A stretch of DNA of 64,000 nucleotides from Brachypodius melanocephalos (Eukaryota > Chordata > Aves > Passeriformes > Pycnonotidae). The stretch spans positions 791,180-855,179 of the forward strand of contig VZSR01000598.1 in assembly GCA_013398615.1 (NCBI GenBank). The letters are read 5' to 3'. A program made the translations under genes and the position numbers. Each line of letters starts with the position of its first letter. The stretch's first letter is position 1. This document shows, one piece after another, positions 52,501 through 64,000 of this stretch. The notes under the pieces were generated by a model. The model searched no databases. It was given only the letters and a program-made list of their open reading frames with translations, and was not told the DNA's origin.

Positions 52501-55500
52501 CATGACTTCCCATAGGAAAATAGGCAACACCACAAATTCAACTCCATTCTGAGTCAAATGAGTCAGAAAATACAAAATGCAGTGTCAATCCTATTATTTT
52601 AACTGCAAGTAAGTGCTTTGTCTGTAGAATCAGGCTTTTCATATGTTTCAGACATCTTTAAAAATCCCTCTATTGCTTAGAAGCACACCTGTCTGTATCC
52701 AGAACTGCAGTTTTGGCATCTTTTCTCTCAGGAAAATGCGGAGGTGCTCATTAACATCATGCCATGGAAACCATGTAGTCCCTTCCTGCCTCCTACACTG
52801 AGATCATGGAAGCCACACCTCACCAGCAGACTCCTCTGAATTCACTCTGGGCGGACTCACTTTGAACACAAGAGACATGATCTCACCATGGGATGCACAT
52901 GGCCTTCAATCGCCTTCAGAACACAAAACTTTCACTTCTCTTCTTTATGTTTCTGCCACTGACAATTTGTTCCACCTTTGTCTGTTCTGCGCCCTCTGTG
53001 ATCCCTCTTTCACTGCAGTTCACGACCTTTTGTGTGTAGGATGAACAAAGGGCACAGGCTAAAAATGTCATCACAGTTGGGCCTCTGCTCTTCTACTGAC
53101 TTCACTGGTTCGCTATTAAAAGTAGGCTCAAGCTCAAAGTCAGACCAAAGAAGACTTTCTGGGTCATCAGAGTCTAGGAATCTCCAGAAGATGGTGCAGA
53201 AGCAACGGGGAAAAGGACACAAGTGTTTCTTTTCATCCAAATTCAAATCATGAATCTGTCGTGGTGCTTGCATACCACCTACATGGTACTTAGCAGTCAT
53301 TTGCTTTGTATGAAAGAGCAAGGGGGAAAAAAATCAGGCTGGCCCACTCTTGGCAGGGGTGGGAGGGTAGAAGGGAGACAGAAAAACACCATCAGCTGTG
53401 GCAGTGAGCTGTGTGTATTTACATTTCACAAGCTGAACTATTTAGTGGTTTATTTACACACAATGTTCTTGGAGCAGCTAAAATGCCAGTTGTATTTTAT
53501 CTCGATTTTGTGGCAATGCACAGAAGCCACAGAATCATAGGAAGAGCCTACAAATGGGAGATGAACCTCCTGCATCTGGAAAAGCACATAAGCCACTGTG
53601 GAAAAGGAGAGAGGTTTTGGGAGCACAGGCACAACAAGGGCTGAAATGCATTAGTTATGACAAGACACCAAAATACAACCCAGGGACTTGAAAGCAACGA
53701 TCCAGTTACGATGCAACAGCTCGTGCTGCAGGGATTGCACATCCCAGGGTAACCCTCACAGCCAAGCCAACCTACGGCACGGCACAGCGGCCTCGGGTCC
53801 CTCCGGCTGCCCCTCCATGTTAGAGTGAGGAGGGAATTGCAGTCAGCTCCATTTTATGCACATTTGATGGCAAGACGCCAACACAACTGTTGACTGAGCC
53901 AAATCTGGGCCCCCTTGAACTAAGCCATCACCTAAAGCAGGGCGGAAAAGCACATGCCTCTCGTCTTTCCAGCAGCCAAGTTCCTGAAAAGCATCCCAGT
54001 TACAAGAAAGATTTTTCTTTCTTTCCTCTGACAACAACTGATGTTTTAACTCTTAAGTACACTCATTAATTTGAAATGGCACAGCTAACATGAAGCTGCA
54101 TTGTACAGCAATGGGATGGAGAGGCTTCCTTCCAGCAAGCCAAATGATTTACTGGCTGGCCCAAATGGCAGCTGAGGCCAGCACCCGATCTGGAGGGCAG
54201 CTATCGTCACACTCCGCAGCCTGTTCCCATCCTTGGCCAAGGTGCCAATGGCTGCCTTCCAACTGGAACTGTATTCCGACAAAAGGGAATGCAGGACAAG
54301 CTTGGGAAAGCTTTCTGATCCCTTCGGTTCACTTCTTCCCTCCAAACCAAGTGTTTGGTGGGAGCTGCCAGCACACTTGGGAATTGCATGGAGAGCGTAA
54401 TCACTCAGGGAATTCACCTTCCTGAAGAGGTACTGCCCCGAGCCCTGCCTCTGCCTCACAGCAGAGAAATCCCTCTGCTGGCTTCTGCTTTAATTATATT
54501 TTAAAAACTCAGCTTCTAGTCTGTGTTCCATTATATTAATAGCAATAATTAAAAATACTTCAAACAACAAGTCCCCTAAACCTGCAGTTCCATCCAGGCT
54601 TTCTGGCACTGCACACTTCCTTTCCTGACTGACATCCTCAGGGAACCAGATTGATGGTTACTCTGCTCCATCCCCGCTGCAGGGCTGTGCTGCGTTCTCT
54701 CAGCACATGTAAGCTGCAAGGTAATATTTGTGTTGGCAACTTCCTTACATACTTTACAAAACCAGACCTCCATTTGACCCTCAGTGCAGCTCCCACAACT
54801 TGGTCCACTCCTTTGAACTGTCTCCTCCTGCTGCAACACATGCTCCATACCATACCTCTGTTTCCAGCCTGTTTAAAAACTACACGTCTTGAACAGAGCT
54901 TTTGTGCTCCAACAGTGCACCTTAGCTATAAAAGCCAAGCCTGCAGAACATTCTTATGCAAGAACACACAAAAAAAAATTATTATAAAATCTGCATGTAC
55001 AGGGCCTATTTGTCCTTCTCCCAAGATTGCTCCAACAAAAGCAATCGTTTTTATGAAAAAAATGAGAACTGTGTAAAGTTCTGTGTAAAAAGACATTAAC
55101 ATCCAGGTTTTTATGGTTGGAATCCAATAGCTGTACTGTGCTTTAGGGGGCTGGTGGGGGTGTTGGGGTTTCTCTTTAATATCAGTATCCATTTCAGCTC
55201 TTTAGGCAGTAACACCACCTCAGAACAGACTTTCACACCAGAGATCTTCCCTCCTTACCCAAAGCACACCAAGCAGAATAAAAGATAAGCCAACAAAGTA
55301 ACGTGTCCAGATAATCCAATGAACTCCCATTATCCATCTGTGCCGCAGCAGATCATCAACAACTCCCTTTAACGCCAACAGAGCTAAACCAGAGTAAAAG
55401 TGATGCAAGAAGAGGGGAGATGTGAGTGGCACACGGCATCGAGGCAGCTGCAGTGCGAGCAGGGGACTGTGCAGAGCATCATGTGACAGGAGCAGCAGCC

Positions 55501-57374
55501 GCGGGAGAGCTGCAGCCCCCGGCTCCCACCTCCCCAAATCTGCGCCCTCTGTGCAAGGCCACAGACACCATCCTCTGGTTCCAATGCAGAACCCACTAGG
55601 GTTAGAAGCTTCTCGATGTTTTGAATCATTATACTCCATTTTCATTACTTCCCTCCACAAAATAAAAGAGGGACATGGAAATGATTAACAATGAGCTTCA
55701 TGTTCCTCCCGCTGGAATGCACTTTCAGCATCATTATCACTTGTAGATCAACTTTCTCAAAAGAGCACAATAAGCACCGAACATGGTATCATTCTCACAT
55801 GTAGAGCAAAGCTCAACTAGACATCATTGTGATAAAATATTCCCTTGCTTGTAAGGGACATGCATTGCCAACTGAATTTCGATACTGTATTGTAGCTACA
55901 TTTCAAGACAAAACAATGATCACATTCTCCTTTGTAGCACAACACAATATTCCCTCTCTCCATATAGTTTCTGTGAATGGTTTTTCTAGTTCCTGCAGTA
56001 AAGGACCTGGCCATCACATTCATGACTGTCTGTATTGCTCTGGCAGCCCAGAATGACTGGAGAATAATGCTCTCTGCTCCTAGTGAAGTGACTCACTCTT
56101 TCATTTAACATAAATCGTGACCCAATTTATCTAAACATCTTGAATGAGACTGTATCACTCTGATTTGAAAATGAAGCCTCTTTTTTCTACACACACGATC
56201 CCCAGCAGGGCACCAGGCTCCTGAAGTGCTTCCTCTCCCATGCCAGGGAGAGCACAACCACCACACCACGGGTTCAGGCGGGGTGAGGAGACCTCAGGCA
56301 GGAACTAAACCTGCAAATCCCACAGCAAGACCCATACCAGGATGATTTTCTGTAATTTGCAAAGACTGCTACCACCACAGCAGTCCTGCTGCCGCCAGGA
56401 GCGGTGGGGAGCACACGCATGCTGGGAGACTCACTCACATTTTAGTCTTCATATGGTCCCACAGCACTGCTTTGCATTAGCTTGGACAAGATACCATGAA
56501 ATACAGATTGTATCCTGGTAGTTCGTGCAAAATCTAGATTTTTTTTTTTTAATATTAAGGGGTCCATTTTGCAGGTTGGAGGACTAGAAGTGCTTGGCCC
56601 AGACACAGCTAAAGCATAGAAGCTTGGAGTCTGGTTATTAAATGACAGATGCGCAACTCAGACATTGATGAAAACAGGTCCTATTCTATGGTGGGAGATT
56701 AGATCTAGAGCTGAAAACCTGCAGTCTTGATCTTGAATGTTTAAACAGGTTATGGACATTTTTATAGGGCAAGAAATTTGAGGGGATGACACAACATAAC
56801 AACCATCCAGCTTCTGTCCCCAAGGGCAGCTCATGTCACCTATTGTCCAAGACACCTCTCTGCACAAAANNNNNNNNNNAAAAAAATTAAAAATTGGAGA
56901 CAAGGGAACTGCTGCAATACAAGTTTAAAATCAGAACAAACCCATGATGATTCTATCAAACCAGCAGCTTGGATATCCAGCACTGCACAGACTGCTCCCG
57001 TAAAATCCTGCAACATGCCATCCCAACGGGCTCGTCTGCCGATGCCGAATGCCGCTACCTGTCAGCAGCGTGCTCAACACCCTCAGCCTCGCCCGCCGCC
57101 AGCGGGAAGGGAGCGCGAGGAAAGAAGTTAATAAAGAGGGGGTCGTCTGAGTAATTATTTCAGCTACGCTGCCAACCCAGGCCTAAGCGTTAGACGTGTC
57201 ACATCGCGTTCCTCCTCTCCGCTAGCAGCAAAGACAGCGGCGAGCACGGCCCCGTGCCGCCGCCGGGCCTCGGCAGCTCCCGCCCCCGCCGCCCCTCACC
57301 GCGACACCGGGCACGGACCCGCCGCGCCGCCCGGGGATGCTCCGTGCAGCCCCCGCCCGCACCTGCCGCCTTAC
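46564..57374 (-). other. SCAI: SCAI first intron (10.8 kb)
   Basis: The intron runs between the non-coding exon 1 (donor GTAAGG just below 57375) and the first coding exon (acceptor just above 46563). I saw no conserved exon, RNA gene or recognisable transposon inside it. It contains the 10-N assembly gap at 56870-56879. Other donor-like sites exist, for example a GTAAGG in the sense strand near 55255, so an extra 5' exon cannot be excluded. Confidence 0.6.
56870..56879. other. Assembly gap (10 N)
   Basis: Ten unknown bases flanked by A-runs on both sides. The gap lies in SCAI intron 1, about 0.5 kb from the putative exon 1. The true size is unknown, and sequence left and right of it may have been joined computationally. 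Confidence 0.99.
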
Positions 57375-57650
57375 CTGAGCTCCCACACGCGGCGGGGTTC
57401 TTCCGCCGGGCTCGGAGCTCTGAGGGGGCGAGACCGCGGTGAGGTGCGCGCCGCCGCCGGGCCTGCCCCGAGGCGCCCGCAGCCGCCGCCGCTCCCGCCC
57501 GCCCCCGCCGCCGCCGCCCCGCCCGCGCCGCTGCTCCGCCCCCCGCACCTGGAGGCCGGGCCGGAGCCGGACAGGCGCTGCCGGACGGCCCCGGTCACGG
57601 TCCGCACCCGCCGGTCCCGAACACGGTGCCGGTCCGGGCGCGGCCCCAGC
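57375..57650 (-). other. SCAI: SCAI non-coding first exon (5' UTR)
   Basis: This GC-rich minus-strand exon has a strong donor (AG|GTAAGG, exon end 57375). There is no ATG in any frame over the exon, so it is read as 5' UTR. It carries a CCG-rich stretch around 57483-57530. The frame leading into the coding exon is open but lacks an ATG. The 5' limit is estimated from the CCAAT box at 57726-57730. Because the assembly gap separates it from the rest of SCAI, the assignment is probable rather than certain. Confidence 0.6.
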
Positions 57651-58319
57651 GCCGCCGAGGTTCGGGGAGCGCGGCTGCCGCCTCGCGCCGGTCCGCGCCG
57701 GCCAGCCCCGCCCCCGGGCGCTCTTATTGGCCGAGTGCCCAGGCTAGCGGCGAGAAAGCGTCCTAATTCGCTGCACCGGCCATCAATCGAGAGGCTCCGC
57801 CCCCCGCCGCCGGTGAGGCGCGGCGGCTGCTTGGATACGGCGGCGGTGGCACCGCGGGGAACGAGACCGGCCCGTCTGTCTGTCTGTCCGTCCGTCCGTC
57901 CGTCCCGCCCGGCTGCCTGCGCGCACGGCCCTGCCCCTGCCCCGCGGTGCCGCGGCGGCCCCTCCCGCCCCGCCCGCCGTCACGTCCCCATCACTGCCGG
58001 TGTAAGAGTGCCGCACCTCGGCCAGCGCGGGAACACCGACTGCGCTCTGACCGGCCTCCGGCGGCCGAGAGACCGCGAGGGCGAGGGCGGGGGCGGCAGC
58101 CGCAGCACCGAGCGGCTCCCGCGGGGCTGCAGCCCCAGAGCCCGGGGCCGGCCGTGCCTCCCGCCCTCCCTGTCATCGCCCCGGCCGGGACCACAGTGCA
58201 TTCCGCGGGGGGCGCCCTCGCAGGCTCCTCCCCTCGCCCGGCGCGCGTTGGTACGGCCCGGTCGCGGCCCCGCCCCTGTTCCTGCGCCGCTTCCGTCCTT
58301 CCGCGCCGCGCCGCCCGCC
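57651..58319. promoter_or_regulatory. Bidirectional CpG-island promoter of SCAI (-) and RPL35 (+)
   Basis: CpG-dense intergenic sequence between divergent genes. ATTGG at 57726-57730 is a CCAAT box in the SCAI orientation. On the RPL35 side, CTTCCG motifs near 58290 and 58298 are GABP/ETS-type and sit in a pyrimidine-rich stretch, as expected for the start of a 5'-TOP ribosomal-protein mRNA. No TATA box is visible. Transcription starts are estimated at about 57.65 kb and about 58.29 kb. Confidence 0.65.
57874..57907. repeat. Compound tetranucleotide repeat (GTCT)n(GTCC)n
   Basis: About three to four GTCT units are followed by about five GTCC units, inside the SCAI/RPL35 promoter island. It is a likely polymorphic microsatellite. 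Confidence 0.85.
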
Positions 58320-59881
<1,562 letters not shown>

Positions 59882-59950
59882 CCCAGAGCAAGCTGCAGCT
59901 CCGGGCTGGGGGGCTGGGGATGGCTCATTAAATGGAGTTTGGTTTGGAAG
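59882..59950 (+). other. RPL35: RPL35 3' UTR with ATTAAA poly(A) signal
   Basis: The short 3' UTR typical of ribosomal protein genes. The variant signal ATTAAA is at 59927-59932, about 46 bases after the stop. Cleavage is expected near 59950. Confidence 0.75.
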
Positions 59951-62900
59951 TGTCACTGGTGATTTCTTTACTAGTGGTGGGTAAAGAGGCCATAAAGGAG
60001 TCATCAGCTTAATGGAGGGAAATGGGAGGATTCACAGAAGGTGTTTGAACTGTGACTGCTAATGAAAATACAGACCTGGCAGTTTATTTTCCTCTGAGGA
60101 ACAGACAGTGAATGGGTACAGTTCTGTGAGGCTGGTTCAACCAAATGGAGGAAGCATTTAAACTGAGATTGATGTAAAATGGAAGCTTTTCACAAAAACT
60201 GGTAGCCAGTTGATACCACTGTTTATCACAGTTTGGTTTTATCTTGTGCTAGTGTTTAAGTGTTAATAAATTAATTAGGTGAGGGATTTTACAGGACTTC
60301 ATGGAAACTTGTCAGCACTTTGTTCAGATCCCTGGGCAGCTTATAGCTCCTGAGAACACCCTGTGTGGGGATAGTTTCAGACCAGGTGTTCCCTGTGTAG
60401 GTGTGGGTGCTGCTGAGGGCAGCTCAGGGTGTGAGAAAGGTCTGAAATCCAAGAGTGGCACCGCTGAACTCCCAGGGCATTTGTGGCCTCACAGTTCCAT
60501 GCTTCTTTATACCTGCAAAGCACAGCATGGGTTAAATGGTTTGTCCCCCATGGAGCTCTTTGGGACTCAGATGGAGTTGCGACTCCAAAAGCCTTTTTTG
60601 GTCCTGATTGTGAGAAAGAGTTCCACAGTGTTGCTGGAGCGTGAGGGCTGCAGCACTCATGGTTTGTGTTAGTGCAGCCAATGCATTCGAACATAAAAAA
60701 TTCCCTATCCACTAGGGAGTTCCTAGATTGGATCCAGATTCTGTTTAGGAAAAATATCTTAATTCTGCTCCCCCAATTAAGGATTTTTAAGCCTCAAGTT
60801 AGTTTTACCCAGAGAGGCCTAATCACGTGTGGTGCAGGGAATTTTCCCTCCATGGCAGCATTGCGAGGGGTGGCTGTGCTGTGATGTCACCCGGGCTGTG
60901 CCATGGCTTTGTTTGGAGCCCGGGGAGGAGGGGACGTGTCTGGCAGGGAGAGGAGCCGGGCTGGCACAGCGCTGGGCCAGGCTGCCAGAGCGTGCCGTGG
61001 GACGGCGAGCTGCGTGTGGGAACAGCTCCTTGGCTCGTGCTCGTGTTCCCAGGAAGGCAGCAGGCTTGCAGGGCTGTGTCTCCATGTCTCACTGTCCTGC
61101 CCTGGCCAGCAGAGCTGCTGCAGGGGGACCATGAGCTCCTTGCCCAGCACACGCAGCCCCCCTGGAGCAGGAGCACCCCCTGTGAGGATCCCAGGTGAGC
61201 ACACGCCCATCCCAGGAGCCTGATTCCAGAAGGAGACGGGAGAGAGGCTGATCCCTGTGCTGGGAAAGGGGCAGGCTGGGGCAGGTGGCTGCTGCCGGAT
61301 CGTGCCTGGCTGCATTTGGGGTTCTCTCTGGAGAGGTGTGTGCCCTGTGCTGCTCCAGCAGCGCAGCTGACGGGAGCCTGACGACTCTGCCAGCATTCCT
61401 GACAACAGCAAAGCAAACACGGCATGAACTCTGCACTGCAGAGACTGGTGGCAGTGTCAGGGTGTGCTCCTGGTATCACTTTCCATCCCAGCCACGGAAG
61501 CAGCTGCACTGCTGAGAGAGGATCTGCTGTCTCAAGGATCCAGTCAGTACAGATCACTGGCAAGCAAACCAGTAACAAACCAGTATTTGTGGGAAACACA
61601 AAAATGGGGAAAACCCCCAGCTAAGCAGGGACTGAACATCCAAGGGCCATCCCCGTGCTGAAGTGGGAGGCAGCACCGGAGAGCAGCTCAGGCTTCAATT
61701 TGTGCACAGCCCACAGCAGCCATTTGAGGAGGTGAGAGTGTTTCTGGCACTGCACTAAATCCTGGGGCTGAATTACTGCATCCACCCATAGCTGTGTGAC
61801 AAAACCAACCAGTCTGGCCCTTCCATCAGAACTGCCCTGTTACAGGAGACATCCTGCAGACCAGCAGCCCTTTAAGTGACCAGGAACAACAGGCTGGTTG
61901 GGAGGACACAGAGGTGAGGTGATGAGCTTCCTTCAGGGCACCGGTGGAGAACACTTGTTCCTGCTGTGAGAGCAAGGCAGAGCCTGTCCTGGCTGGGGTC
62001 TCTGGTGGTCTGTGCTGGTTCCCACTTTACCAACCAGTCCCACAAGATGCCCATGCTGTCAGGGCTGAGTGAACCCTCTCCAGCCTTGCTGGTCCCCAGA
62101 GGGAGGGAGGCCAGTGGCAGGAGCCCCCAGCTCAGGGCCACACACTCCCAGAGCATCCCAGTGTTGTGCTGCCTCTGTGGGGCCCACCCAGCATGTCCCC
62201 CGTGCCCCTGCAGGCTGTGTGGCCCCTGTCCCCCTCTGGCACAGTGCTGCCTGGCTGTGGGGTCGTTGCAGGGACCCCGTCGTGCTGCAGCGCTGACCCC
62301 GCACAGCTGCCGACGAGGGCCCTGGGTTTAGCACCGGGGTTTGCAGAGCATCAGAACCTCCAGCTCAAATTGTTTATTTGCTCCTTGTAACTGAAGATGT
62401 CCCTCAGCACTGGAGAGGTTTCCTGGGAAAAGACGTTCTTGAACAAATAAATAATTTCCCGGGCGGGGATGAGGACGGAGGAGCAGCTGCTGGCTGGCTG
62501 CAGGGCACGGCCCAGGGCTGGTGCTGCCGTGGAGGGAGCCCTGGCCCTGTGCCCTGGAACACATCCAACAGGACCAGATGTTTCTGCCCAGCACAGCAGG
62601 ACCGGCCTGGAGCAGATGGTGGCTGTGGGAGCTGGCAGCACCCACTCCTGGACCCGATTCTGCATCTGGGGCAGGCCCTGGGGGCTGGGGGAGGAGGGGC
62701 TGCAGAGGGGGCAGAGGCAGATGTGAGTTGTATAATCAGAGTCTTTTAGGAGGGAAAAGACTCTTAAGATTGAGTCCAACTGTAAACCAAATATTGGTGA
62801 GGAAAGCCTAGGACCCACCTCCCTTGGCTGGTGTTTGCTGCGATGGACACAGTCCCCAGGTCTCCTGGCATTGCTCCTGTCACCTTCCTCCTTCAGGATG

Positions 62901-64000
62901 GTCCTTGGCTGCTGCCCTGAGCTCTCCCACAGGGCTGCCCCTGGTTTCTGCACACAGTGGGACACAGTGTGGGCAGCGGGACATGGAGGGACATGCCAAG
63001 TGCTTTGTGGGGCAGGGAGCTTGGGAGCAGCCCCCTGGGCACATCCCTGTGCCCTCGGCGGTGGCAGCCCCAGCACAGGCATGCTGGCAGAGCTGGCCCT
63101 GCGCGGCTGCGTGCGAGCAGCGTGTCTGGTGCATCTGGTGACCACGAGCCCCACGCTGTGAGGCCTGGCAGGAAAACACGGCACCCCACTGACCTCACCA
63201 ACAGCCTGGGTCCGCCCAGGGCAGCCACCCGCGCCCGGCCCTGAATGCCCGTGTTGTTGGCCAGGCTGGGGGAGGACGTGCCCCCACTCTGCCCTGTCCT
63301 GCTGCTCCATGAATACGGGCAGTGTCTGCATGCGGGCACTGCAGGGCTCTGCTCCCGCCGTCCTGTCCCGGGGCTCCCGGGCAAAGGTGGCCCCGGGGCT
63401 CCCGGGGCTGGGGGCTGCTGTGTGCTGGGGCTCCTGGCTGCCAGCCAGCCTGGCTGTGCATCCCTATGGAGATGGAGAAAGCCCCTGCATCAGGGTGAGC
63501 AGAGCCAGCCACGAGAGCCCCCTGCTCCCTGCCTGCTCCCTGCCTGCTCCGTGCCGTGCTGTGCCATGCGTGCTGCCAGGGAAGGGCTGTTTGCAGGTGC
63601 ACCCTGCCATGGCGAGGCTGGGGTGCTGCAGAGCTGCTGGTGTAAGCCTGGGAAAGGTTTCTGTTTCCACTGGTGAGTGAGTCAGCGGCGGCACCGCCAA
63701 GGCCCGTGGCTCCCCTCCCTTCCCTCCGGCCACCGCCACCGCCCACCACCCGCTGCCCAGCCCTTCCCTACAGCTGCTCGGGGTCATCAGCCCTGGCACC
63801 TGTGTCCCCACATCATACCGTGTCCCTGCACCTCCCTGCAGCTCCTGAGACTGACCAGAGGCCCTGGTGGTACCAACATTCTCCCACCAAACATGTCCCA
63901 GCATCGGCAGCAAATGGGTGGGGGCACAGCATGAGGGCTGTGGTGTTGGCACCGAGCCTTCTGCTCCCCGGGGATGACCTGGCATGGCTGGACACCATGC
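59951..64000. other. Downstream region without a recognisable gene
   Basis: This stretch is moderately GC-rich, increasingly so after 60.8 kb. The long open frames on both strands in 60.8-64 kb look compositional: they overlap one another in several frames and resemble no family I know. An AATAAA on the minus strand near 62366 could mark the 3' end of an unseen minus-strand gene, but no coding exon can be supported. In human, WDR38 and OLFML2A lie next on this side (from memory). Neither was recognised here. Confidence 0.5.
62723..62800 (-). mobile_element. CR1 LINE 3'-end remnant, antisense orientation
   Basis: On the + strand, GGGAAAAGACTCTTAAGATT-GAGTCCAACTGTAAACC resembles the reverse complement of the CR1 3' end (GGTTGGACTCGATGATCTTAA-AGGTC...). 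It is short and diverged. The boundaries are approximate. Confidence 0.65.

Noticed and set aside
53526..53540. CACAGAATCATAGGA resembling a CR1 tail
   Set aside because: Only about a dozen bases match and no adjacent CR1 body is recognisable on either side.
62351..63331. 326-codon minus-strand open frame ending in a protein-like FKNVFSQETSPVLRDIF stretch
   Set aside because: It overlaps many other open frames and runs through the CR1 remnant at 62.72-62.80 kb. Most of it is compositional and no family was recognised. The last segment may be worth a translated search but is not supported as a gene.

Overview
This is an ordinary vertebrate nuclear segment, almost certainly from a bird. It holds four conserved protein-coding genes with short introns. 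The repeats I recognise are a few degraded CR1 LINE 3' fragments (about 19.15, 44.0 and 62.75 kb). One keeps the CR1 3' end ending in an ATTCTATG-type tail, which is typical of avian genomes. There are three CpG-island promoters, GT-AG introns throughout plus one AT-AC intron, and a 10-base assembly gap (56870-56879). No operon, phage, CRISPR or bacterial feature is present.

Layout, left to right: (1) ARPC5L, + strand, bases 126-2581, four coding exons, for the Arp2/3 complex subunit p16-Arc-like. (2) GOLGA1 (golgin-97), - strand, 19759-5930, 22 coding exons giving a 790-residue coiled-coil protein with a C-terminal GRIP domain. Its 3' end converges on that of ARPC5L, and its CpG-island promoter lies at about 20.05-20.38 kb. 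(3) SCAI, - strand, 46538-26270, 16 coding exons giving 565 residues. It has an apparent 5.5-kb 3' UTR that ends against the GOLGA1 promoter, and a non-coding first exon at about 57.4-57.65 kb behind a 10.8-kb first intron. (4) RPL35 (ribosomal protein uL29), + strand, 58320-59881, four exons, 123 residues, divergent from SCAI across a shared CpG island. From about 59.95 kb to the end I see no gene, only one CR1 remnant.

The genes do not form a pathway. They are an actin-branching subunit, a trans-Golgi tethering protein, a nuclear repressor of MRTF/SRF transcription and a housekeeping ribosomal protein. Their adjacency is conserved synteny; from memory the human order at 9q33.3 is RPL35-ARPC5L-GOLGA1-SCAI-PPP6C. 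Here RPL35 sits beside SCAI instead of ARPC5L, which fits one inversion of the ARPC5L-GOLGA1-SCAI block, or an assembly join error.

I assembled exon boundaries by reading splice sites and checking that reading phase is kept across every junction. All four reading frames close without a frameshift. Comparisons with human proteins are from memory, not from a database search. The best observations are a U12-type AT-AC intron in ARPC5L, the altered gene order, and several regulatory or structural oddities. I found no evidence of a previously undescribed system.
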